Assembly (NCBI GenBank): GCA_902826505.1 | Contig: CADEFG010000237.1 | Coordinates: 1 to 7,404 of the forward strand | Source of the DNA: an uncultured Acidobacteriota bacterium | GTDB taxonomy: Bacteria > Acidobacteriota > Blastocatellia > Pyrinomonadales > Pyrinomonadaceae | DNA length: 7,404 nucleotides | Direction of reading: 5' to 3' | In this document: positions 1-5,473 of the stretch, piece after piece | Position numbering within the stretch: the first letter of the stretch is position 1 | Layout: the number at the start of each line of letters is the position of its first letter | Position numbers and translations under genes: made by a program | Notes under the pieces: generated by a model | The model's input: only the letters and a program-made list of their open reading frames with translations | What the model was told of the DNA's origin: nothing | Database searches by the model: none

Positions 1-231
1 GATTTCTTCAAACGAATTCGGTTTGTCTGCCGATGTAAACTCGGTCGTTTGTTTAATATCCTTGATTTCCGCCGTGACGACTTCTTTCGGCGGCGGCGGG
101 TTGAAAAAGCGATACGTCAAACCGGTCGCGACGCTCGTTCCGGCAAGCAGCGCGGCGCGGATAAAATTGCGCCGGTTCAGATAAACCTTTTCGGGCGTGA
201 TCTCGCTTGATTTTATATCGTTTGTTGCCAT
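1..231 (-). CDS. msrP: MsrP, periplasmic methionine-sulfoxide reductase catalytic subunit (5' part only)
   Basis: The first 77 residues are present; the gene continues past the left edge. MsrP (YedY) is a molybdopterin enzyme that reduces oxidised methionines in periplasmic proteins, with electrons from the membrane haem protein MsrQ. Seen here: the family's usual N-terminal lead-in ITPEKVYLNRR (residues 11-21), a twin-arginine motif R20-R21-N-F-I followed by an Ala/Leu-rich hydrophobic stretch (26-40), then a Pro-rich linker. The last visible residues (DKPNSFEEI) match, from memory, the stretch that precedes the conserved YNNFYEF segment of MsrP. No cofactor-binding residue lies inside the window, so the call rests on the N-terminus alone. 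The gene starts 15 bp after the anti-sigma stop, which implies cotranscription. Ribosome binding is weak: the only purine run (AAAAGAG) abuts the ATG. msrQ would be expected further left but cannot be checked. Confidence 0.82.
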   Translation of the reverse strand, partial: MATNDIKSSEITPEKVYLNRRNFIRAALLAGTSVATGLTYRFFNPPPPKEVVTAEIKDIKQTTEFTSADKPNSFEEI

Positions 232-246
232 CTCTTTTATTTGATT

Positions 247-1176
247 TTATGCCTTACTTTCGCTTTGTTCAAAATGCTTTTTGACCGACGGCGAAAGCGT
301 CCGCGCCAATTTCAGATTCTCCGATTCGTCCAAATCCGAAACGACGAAGACGCCGAATTTAGCGGTTTCAAAACACGCAATGCGCAAATCTTCGAGCGAT
401 TGACACGAGATCGCATCGCTGTTTTCGGATTCTGCGCCGTCTTCGCGTCTGGCAACCAGAACCGAGATCACGCGTTCCTGATATTTAACGACGACATGCG
501 CGAAACGTCTGCCGTTGATGACGCACGAATGCGCTTCGAGAAATTTCACCTTGGCGCCGAAAACTTCCTGCAAAGGTTCGATCACGGCTTTGTCCAGACC
601 TTTGTTGAATTTGCCGTATTTTTTCGCGGCTTCGTCCAAACTGATCGGAATTTCTTTTAAGCTGAATTTCAAAGCGCAATATTTATGATCGCCGACCGCG
701 TCCTTTTCCATCAAGGCAAAAGACGCGCGATGAATCTGCAAAGAACTTTTCTCTTCCCGGTTTGTATTCGCCTGATTGAGCGTCGGCGGATTCAAATCGG
801 CGATTTGATCGCGTTTTGCGGTGCGTCCGAATTGCCAGACCAAACCGATCATTGCCGACATAACCAAAACCGCCAAAACTCCCGCGAAAACCGGATTTGT
901 ACGGATAAAATTTGCAAAACTCCCGCGGTTTTGCGCCGCCGCGTAATGATCGCGCAGATCGTTCGTCAGACGCGCCGCAAATGCCGCATTCAACTGACTT
1001 TGCGGCGCACGTTTGACGGCTTCGCGTAATTTTTCACGCAAAATGCGGCGCGCGGCGAGTTCCCGGCGACAATCGGCGCAATTTTCCAGATGCCGCAAGA
1101 CTTCGTGATTGGTTTCGACGAGCAGTTCGTTACTCAAATATGAGTCGGCAATTTCCCGAAAATCCTTACAATTCAT
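247..1176 (-). CDS. Membrane anti-sigma factor with zinc-finger (ZAS) N-terminus and periplasmic Cys/His domain
   Basis: This 309-residue protein is the predicted regulator of the sigma factor encoded 5 bp upstream. The N-terminus has the ZAS pattern C3...H29-x3-C33-x2-C36, which in this family binds the sigma factor in the cytoplasm. A basic helical stretch (37-78) leads to one hydrophobic segment (about 95-114), so residues from about 118 on should be periplasmic. That part begins with a polar linker (118-147) and continues as a folded domain (about 150-295) with G162-D-H164-x2-C167, H216-S-C218, G222-R-R-F-A-H227, C258 and C268. I recall similar H-x2-C and HSC motifs in unnamed anti-sigma proteins of Acidobacteriota and Gemmatimonadota; the domain's function is unknown to me. 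RsrA-type redox sensors have a Cys near position 11; here it is Asp, so redox sensing through the zinc finger alone is less likely. The downstream msrP suggests oxidant sensing in the envelope. Confidence 0.85.
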   Translation of the reverse strand: MNCKDFREIADSYLSNELLVETNHEVLRHLENCADCRRELAARRILREKLREAVKRAPQSQLNAAFAARLTNDLRDHYAAAQNRGSFANFIRTNPVFAGVLAVLVMSAMIGLVWQFGRTAKRDQIADLNPPTLNQANTNREEKSSLQIHRASFALMEKDAVGDHKYCALKFSLKEIPISLDEAAKKYGKFNKGLDKAVIEPLQEVFGAKVKFLEAHSCVINGRRFAHVVVKYQERVISVLVARREDGAESENSDAISCQSLEDLRIACFETAKFGVFVVSDLDESENLKLARTLSPSVKKHFEQSESKA

Positions 1177-1181
1177 AGCTT

Positions 1182-1748
1182 TTAATAATTTGATGCTTCT
1201 TCGGCATCGTCAATTCCGTAATTTTTCGCGTAAACGGCTAATTCTGCCCGCAGCAGTTTGCGTCCGCGGTGCAGACGCGACATCACCGTCCCGATCGGAA
1301 TTTGCAGAATATCGGCAACTTCGCGGTAAGCGAATTCTTCGACATCCGTCATCACGACGATTTTCCGAAATTGCGGCGGAATCTTTTCGAGCGCCGTCAA
1401 AATTTCCTGATCGGTGATGTTTTGCGGCGTCGGCGGTTCAAAGGCGATCGTTTCGGCGATTTTTTCCTCCGTATCGGCGACGAGTTTTAGCTGCCCGAGC
1501 TTGCGCCAGCGTTTGTGACTGAGATTTTCCATGATCTTCATCAACCAGGCGCGGCAATTTGTTCCGCGTTCGTAGCGATGAAACGAACTCAAGGCTTGCG
1601 CAAAGGTTTCCTGCACCAGATCCTCGGCTTCCGTTTCGTTTCCGACGTGCCAGCGCGCCGTCCGGTAAAGACTTTCGAGATGCGGCAGCGCCTCGTTTTC
1701 AAAATCCTCCCACTCGCTTTTTTTATTGCTTTTGCCAAAACCAAACAT
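1182..1748 (-). CDS. ECF-family RNA polymerase sigma factor
   Basis: 188 residues, the normal length for a group 4 sigma factor. Region 2 spans about 15-82, with the acidic E40-A-E-D-L-V-Q-E core element and the GTNCRAWL stretch (62-69). The RNA-polymerase and -10 contacts are therefore present. A short linker (84-114) leads to region 4 (about 115-172), whose helix-turn-helix reads YREVADIL then IPIGTVMSRLHRGR (141-163). The GTN-x-RAWL signature resembles SigR/ECF12-like factors, which usually pair with ZAS anti-sigma proteins, as here. The start is well fixed: an in-frame TAA lies immediately before the ATG. There is no good Shine-Dalgarno sequence. The gene heads the operon with the anti-sigma factor and msrP, and autoregulation is likely by analogy with such operons. 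The exact ECF group is uncertain. Confidence 0.93.
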   Translation of the reverse strand: MFGFGKSNKKSEWEDFENEALPHLESLYRTARWHVGNETEAEDLVQETFAQALSSFHRYERGTNCRAWLMKIMENLSHKRWRKLGQLKLVADTEEKIAETIAFEPPTPQNITDQEILTALEKIPPQFRKIVVMTDVEEFAYREVADILQIPIGTVMSRLHRGRKLLRAELAVYAKNYGIDDAEEASNY

Positions 1749-1786
1749 TTAAATAAAATTTGTCCCGCCCGAAATTTGCTCCAACT

Positions 1787-1818
1787 ATTTATACCAAAAC
1801 CACAAAATTTTATTTCCC
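1787..1818 (-). promoter_or_regulatory. Candidate promoter of the sigma/anti-sigma/msrP operon
   Basis: Read on the minus strand, GGGAAAT (1812-1818) is followed 18 nt later by TATAAAT (1787-1793), which is preceded by TGG. GGGAA resembles the -35 element of several ECF sigma factors, consistent with autoregulation. TGGTATAAAT also fits a housekeeping extended -10. Its upstream edge is about 40 nt from the sigma ATG. I cannot tell which polymerase form would use it; it is a motif match only. Confidence 0.3.
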
Positions 1819-1884
1819 GCTGCCCGAAAAAACTCCAGAAACATCTTTTTTTAAGGCGACAAAAGCGGATTTTTGTAAAATCTT

Positions 1885-1913
1885 TTTCAATTTTCTCAAA
1901 AAACGGTTATAAT
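1885..1913 (+). promoter_or_regulatory. Sigma70-type promoter of the first kinase gene
   Basis: TTTCAA (1885-1890) and a perfect TATAAT (1908-1913) are separated by 17 nt, in the AT-rich divergent spacer. Transcription would start near 1920, leaving a leader of about 30 nt that contains no Shine-Dalgarno sequence. The arrangement is closely matched upstream of the pseudokinase gene (5404-5432). Confidence 0.55.
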
Positions 1914-1951
1914 TTGCGAGATATAAATCTTTTTCGGACGTTCAAACAAAA

Positions 1952-3814
1952 ATGCTTTTAGTAAATGAAATACTTCATGGTCGTTACCGCATTCTTCGCC
2001 AGCTCGGGCACGGCGGAATGGGCGCGGTTTATGAAGCACACGACAGCGTATTCGATACAACCTGCGCGCTCAAGGAAATCATGATCGCGGCGAATTCCCA
2101 AAACCCCAAACAACAGGAAATGATCTTGCGCGCCTTCGAGCGCGAAGCCAAGATTCTCGCCAAGATCAAACACGAAGCCGTGCCGCACGTCCGCGATTAT
2201 TTTACCGACACGAATCGCCAGTTTCTGGTTATGGAGCTCGTCGAAGGAAAAGATTTGGGCGGACTTCTCGAAGAACGGCAAACGCCGTTTCCGCTCGAAG
2301 ACGTGCTGCGCTGGATGGAACAGTTGCTCGACGGGCTCGATTACCTGCACACGCAGAATCCGCCGATCTATCACCGCGACCTAAAACCGCAAAATTTGAA
2401 AATCACGCCGCGCGGCAAAATCAAACTGCTCGATTTCGGGATCGCCAAAGGCGGCGCGGAACCGCCGAATTCGACGACCATCAATAATCAAACCTTTGTC
2501 GCGGCAACGCTTAATTATTCGCCGATCGAACAGATTTTCCGCGTCCTCGATCCGGTTTTCCGCGAAGTTCTGACCCAGCGATTCGAAGCCCGAATCCAAG
2601 CCGTATTGCTGCAAAATGCCGATGCGCGAAGCGATCTTTACGCGCTCGGGGCGACCGTTTACCATCTTTTGACCGGAGTTTTGCCGATCGATGCGCTCAA
2701 AAGAACGATCGAGGTCTGGTCGAATAAAGCCGACCCGCTTTCTAATCCGATCTCTTTGAACAAACGAATTCCGCCCGAAATCTCGAATCTTTTGCTGAAG
2801 GCAATGGAAGTTGACTACGATAAAAGATTTACTTCGGCGATCGAAATGCAGCAGGCTTTGCATCAGGCGCTTGCCGCCGTCAAAGTCCGTGAAGCAAATC
2901 AACTGGAAAACACGCTTGAGCTTTCAAAACAGGATGCCTGGGCGGTCGAGCAGGAACGCCTGCGGCTGATCGAAGTTCAGCGGCAACAACAAACACACCT
3001 TGGCGGTCAAACGCTGCAAGATGCGGCGACCCAACAAATTCCGCCCGAAAAATTAAATTTGAATTCGCAACAGCCGATTTCCGAACAGACGATTCAAAGC
3101 GGCGGAATCGGTTACGGACAAAATTTCGGACAAACGACGGGCGGTTCTTCGCCAACCCCGAACAGTCCGTTCAACACCGGCGGAAACCAGCCGTTCAATA
3201 CCGGCGGCAATCAATATCAAACCGGCACCAATCAGCCGCCGACCGAAATAATTAATTTTGCCGGAGTTTCGACCGGCGGCACCGTTCCGCCGCCGAATTA
3301 TCCGCCCAACCAGTTTTCGACCGGCGGCGCGGGTTATACGAATAATCCGATTTCGCCAAATCCTGAATACGTGCAGAATTATGAAACTGCGCCCAAAAAA
3401 TCAAACAAGATTTTATGGGTTCTGCCGGTTTTGCTCTTGCTGTTTTTAGGAGTCGCCGGTGCCGGTGCCGGTCTTTGGCTGTGGCAGCAATCAAACACCG
3501 GAGAAACGGATAATACCAATACCAGCCAATCTCCGGTTTCAAATACGAACGCGACAACGACGGCAACGGTGACCCCGAAGCCCTCGGCTGAATCGACATC
3601 AAACACCAACGGCAGTTCGGGAGGAGCCGGCGCCACGCCAACGCCGACGACATCTTCGACGACACCGCCGGTCGTGACAAAACCGACAACCCAGGTGAAA
3701 CCGACGATTCCGCGGCAAACGCCTTTGCAACCCGCGCCGAATCAGCAAAAAGAGCCGAAAGCCCGACCCAAGAAATCGGTTTCGGTTGACGACATCATCA
3801 ACGACACCGAATAG
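1952..3814 (+). CDS. Membrane-anchored Ser/Thr protein kinase (catalytically intact)
   Basis: 620 residues. The N-terminal Hanks-type kinase domain (about 12-307) has a Gly-rich loop GHGGMGAVYEA (19-29), ATP-binding K41, alphaC E65, catalytic loop HRDLKPQN (141-148, D143), DFG (161-163), P+1 Thr T186, SPIE in place of APE (190-193), and D228 in SDLYALG. All catalytic residues are present, so it should phosphorylate Ser/Thr in the cytoplasm. The activation loop has S174, T175 and T176 as possible autophosphorylation sites. Unusually, 32 residues separate the APE-like motif from SDLY; PknB has about nine. A Gln/Asn/Gly/Pro-rich linker (about 340-480) leads to one transmembrane helix (487-511), then a Thr/Pro-rich extracytoplasmic tail ending in SVDDIINDTE, with no PASTA or other sensor domain. 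The start aligns with that of the paralogue at 5474. No Shine-Dalgarno sequence is visible. A terminator follows, so it is probably monocistronic. The substrate is unknown. Confidence 0.93.
   Translation: MLLVNEILHGRYRILRQLGHGGMGAVYEAHDSVFDTTCALKEIMIAANSQNPKQQEMILRAFEREAKILAKIKHEAVPHVRDYFTDTNRQFLVMELVEGKDLGGLLEERQTPFPLEDVLRWMEQLLDGLDYLHTQNPPIYHRDLKPQNLKITPRGKIKLLDFGIAKGGAEPPNSTTINNQTFVAATLNYSPIEQIFRVLDPVFREVLTQRFEARIQAVLLQNADARSDLYALGATVYHLLTGVLPIDALKRTIEVWSNKADPLSNPISLNKRIPPEISNLLLKAMEVDYDKRFTSAIEMQQALHQALAAVKVREANQLENTLELSKQDAWAVEQERLRLIEVQRQQQTHLGGQTLQDAATQQIPPEKLNLNSQQPISEQTIQSGGIGYGQNFGQTTGGSSPTPNSPFNTGGNQPFNTGGNQYQTGTNQPPTEIINFAGVSTGGTVPPPNYPPNQFSTGGAGYTNNPISPNPEYVQNYETAPKKSNKILWVLPVLLLLFLGVAGAGAGLWLWQQSNTGETDNTNTSQSPVSNTNATTTATVTPKPSAESTSNTNGSSGGAGATPTPTTSSTTPPVVTKPTTQVKPTIPRQTPLQPAPNQQKEPKARPKKSVSVDDIINDTE
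3167..3214 (+). repeat. 24-bp tandem repeat (two copies) in the kinase linker
   Basis: Two adjacent 24-nt units (3167-3190 and 3191-3214) each encode PFNTGGNQ (residues 406-413 and 414-421). A degenerate third copy, YQTGTNQ, follows. The repeat is in frame and lies in the low-complexity cytoplasmic linker, so copy-number change would only alter linker length. Confidence 0.8.
3455..3472 (+). repeat. GCCGGT hexanucleotide repeat (three copies)
   Basis: Three perfect GCCGGT units encode Ala-Gly pairs (residues 502-507) within the transmembrane helix of the kinase. Gain or loss of a unit would keep the frame but lengthen or shorten the helix by two residues. Confidence 0.75.
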
Positions 3815-3840
3815 CTTTTCACCGCGTCGAGTACAAATTT

Positions 3841-3882
3841 CAGGCGGTCTTTTACTGAAACAAAAGACCGCCTGATTTTTAT
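3841..3882 (+). terminator. Intrinsic terminator after the kinase gene
   Basis: A perfect 13-bp stem pairs CAGGCGGTCTTTT (3841-3853) with AAAAGACCGCCTG (3862-3874) across an 8-nt loop. The run ATTTTTAT follows. It begins 26 nt after the kinase stop and separates that gene from the TPR gene. Confidence 0.9.
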
Positions 3883-3910
3883 TGCATTAAAACATTTTCG
3901 CTGATAAAAT
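3882..3910 (+). promoter_or_regulatory. Candidate promoter of the TPR gene
   Basis: TTGCAT (3882-3887) and TAAAAT (3905-3910) are separated by 17 nt, directly downstream of the terminator. The -10 matches consensus at five of six positions. A start near 3917 would give a leader of about 40 nt. The preceding strong terminator makes a separate promoter here necessary. Confidence 0.4.
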
Positions 3911-3946
3911 TCGCGTAACATCCTATTAATTTTTTGTATGGCAGGT

Positions 3947-3952
3947 AAGGAG
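3947..3952 (+). promoter_or_regulatory. Strong ribosome binding site of the TPR gene
   Basis: AAGGAG lies 5 nt before the ATG at 3958 and fixes that start. It is the only near-consensus Shine-Dalgarno sequence in the window; both kinase-like genes lack one. The secreted TPR protein may therefore be translated more strongly than its neighbours. Confidence 0.75.
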
Positions 3953-3957
3953 AGTAA

Positions 3958-5235
3958 ATGAAAGTTCGAGTTTTTTCTCAGGCAAAACCTAATCGTTTGT
4001 TGTTGATCGTAGGTTTTGCGCTGATTTCGGCGGTGTTTTCGCTGGGTGTCGGGTGGAACCCTGCCGGGGCGCAGGCAAAACTGACCCTGGCGGATATTTC
4101 AATCGGTTTAAAGTCGACAAAAGTCACTTTGACTCAAAGAAACAAACTTTTGACCGACGCAGTTTGGAAACGCGGCGTCACCTTTGCGCTGACGCCCGAG
4201 ATCGAAAAGGAATTACGAGCAGCCGGCGCCAATAGTACATTGGTCGAAGCGATCCGGCAAAACGGTCCGTCGCCGGTCAGAACGCCGACGCCGCGACCAA
4301 CCGTCACGACGACAACCAGAAATACCGACTATCATAAACGCGGCGACGATTTTTTTGATGCCGATGATTTTGAATCGGCGATTGTCGAATTCAACAAAGC
4401 CTTACAAGTCAACCCAAATGACAGTCTGGCGTATGTCCGGCGCGGATTTTCGCACAATTATCTCGGCGACATCGAAAAAGCATATAAAGACTATGATTCG
4501 GCGCTGCGCACTAATCCCGCGCTCAGAAATGAGGAATATATCACTTGCGTGTTTTACAAAACAAGCGATGATTCAAACACCATTATCGATAAATGCACTG
4601 AAACCTTAGACAAATACAAAGGCTTTAGTCTGGCTTATTTCAAACGCGGTATCGCCTATCGTGATATCGGCAACTACGAACAAGCCATTCGTGATTACAG
4701 CGAAGCCATTCGTCTTTATCCGAAATTTGCTTACGCCTACAACACGCGCGCCGTTGTTTATATCGACCCGCGCAAAAATTATTCGGCGGCGATTTCCGAT
4801 ACGACGACGGCTATTCGCCTGAAACCCGATTTTGACAGCGCTTATTACAATCGCGGGCTGGCGTATTTTTCCTTAAAAAATTACGATTCGGCACTCGCTG
4901 ATTTTACGCGGGTCGTCCAGTTAAAACCCGGCGATTCCGATGCGTATTACTATCGCGGCAGAATTTATTACGATCAGGATAATTACAGTCAGGCGATTAC
5001 CAATTTTTCGAGAGCGATCAGTCTTGCTCCGAAAGAAGTCGAATCCTATCGGTATCGCGGCATTTGCTATTTCTCGCAGGGCGACTACCAGGCGGCGATC
5101 AATGATTATACGCAGGCGATCAGCCTCCAGCCATCGGTCAATTCCTACAAGAATCGGGCGCTTGCCTATGACAAAATCGGCAGAAGCGATCTCGCTGCCG
5201 CCGACCGCCGAAGAGCTCAGCAGATGGAACAATAA
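3958..5235 (+). CDS. Secreted tetratricopeptide-repeat protein
   Basis: 425 residues. A Sec signal peptide is clear: basic start, hydrophobic core LLLIVGFALISAVF (14-27) and an AxA-type cleavage site after AQA (38-40). The mature protein is probably periplasmic or cell-surface. Residues 41-103 form a small helical module with GVTFALTPEIEKELRAAGA (73-91), which I cannot assign to a named family. A Pro/Thr linker (104-121) follows, then TPR units at 122-155, 156-189, 224-257, 258-292, 293-326, 327-360, 361-394 and a partial one at 395-425. The 34 residues at 190-223 hold the position of a repeat but are degenerate and contain C197 and C213, a possible disulfide. TPR arrays bind proteins, so the role is probably scaffolding or ligand binding; no enzymatic motif is seen. 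It sits between a kinase and a pseudokinase whose C-terminal tails should face the same compartment. It has its own Shine-Dalgarno sequence and terminator. Confidence 0.9.
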   Translation: MKVRVFSQAKPNRLLLIVGFALISAVFSLGVGWNPAGAQAKLTLADISIGLKSTKVTLTQRNKLLTDAVWKRGVTFALTPEIEKELRAAGANSTLVEAIRQNGPSPVRTPTPRPTVTTTTRNTDYHKRGDDFFDADDFESAIVEFNKALQVNPNDSLAYVRRGFSHNYLGDIEKAYKDYDSALRTNPALRNEEYITCVFYKTSDDSNTIIDKCTETLDKYKGFSLAYFKRGIAYRDIGNYEQAIRDYSEAIRLYPKFAYAYNTRAVVYIDPRKNYSAAISDTTTAIRLKPDFDSAYYNRGLAYFSLKNYDSALADFTRVVQLKPGDSDAYYYRGRIYYDQDNYSQAITNFSRAISLAPKEVESYRYRGICYFSQGDYQAAINDYTQAISLQPSVNSYKNRALAYDKIGRSDLAAADRRRAQQMEQ

Positions 5236-5258
5236 ACAAAAATCTTTCTCTTAAATCG

Positions 5259-5307
5259 GAAAAAAGTTCGAACTTTAAATATCAGGTTCGAACTTTTTTC
5301 TTTTTTA
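5259..5307 (+). terminator. Intrinsic terminator after the TPR gene
   Basis: A 15-bp perfect inverted repeat, GAAAAAAGTTCGAAC (5259-5273) with GTTCGAACTTTTTTC (5286-5300), encloses a 12-nt loop and is followed by TTTTTT. The A/T-rich outer stem makes it likely to work in both directions. It begins 23 nt after the TPR stop. Confidence 0.85.
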
Positions 5308-5403
5308 AAACCACGAAAAAAGCTTACTTTTTACCCTTAAAAAGATAAAAAAAACTCATATCGGCATTTGCAAAAAATTGTTTAAATTTTTACAACAAAG
5401 TAC

Positions 5404-5432
5404 TTTCATTATTTACTCACAATCGTTATAAT
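5404..5432 (+). promoter_or_regulatory. Sigma70-type promoter of the pseudokinase gene
   Basis: TTTCAT (5404-5409) and a perfect TATAAT (5427-5432) are separated by 17 nt. This is the same layout as the promoter at 1885-1913, including a shared GTTATAAT at the -10. The predicted start near 5439 gives a leader of about 35 nt. Confidence 0.55.
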
Positions 5433-5440
5433 ATATCTCG

Positions 5441-5462
5441 ACGAACAAAACTTCCCGTTCGT
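5441..5462 (+). other. Short inverted repeat in the pseudokinase leader
   Basis: ACGAAC (5441-5446) and GTTCGT (5457-5462) could pair as a 6-bp stem with a 10-nt loop, ending 11 nt before the ATG. It occupies the place where a Shine-Dalgarno sequence would sit, and none is present. It could be a weak translational element, an operator half-site pair or chance. Confidence 0.25.
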
Positions 5463-5473
5463 ACCCCCTGCAT

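Noticed and set aside
241..660. 139-residue plus-strand ORF opposite the anti-sigma gene
   Set aside because: The minus-strand frame has coherent ZAS, transmembrane and Cys/His motifs and fits an operon; the plus frame has none.
1515..1961. 148-residue plus-strand ORF across the sigma gene and the divergent spacer
   Set aside because: It is antisense to the sigma gene, shows no domain-like pattern, and runs through the predicted promoters into the kinase start. It is a shadow frame.
2881..3250. Gln/Asn/Gly-rich stretch considered as a separate domain or CRISPR-like repeat
   Set aside because: The repeats are contiguous, in frame and without spacers; it is a low-complexity linker of the kinase.
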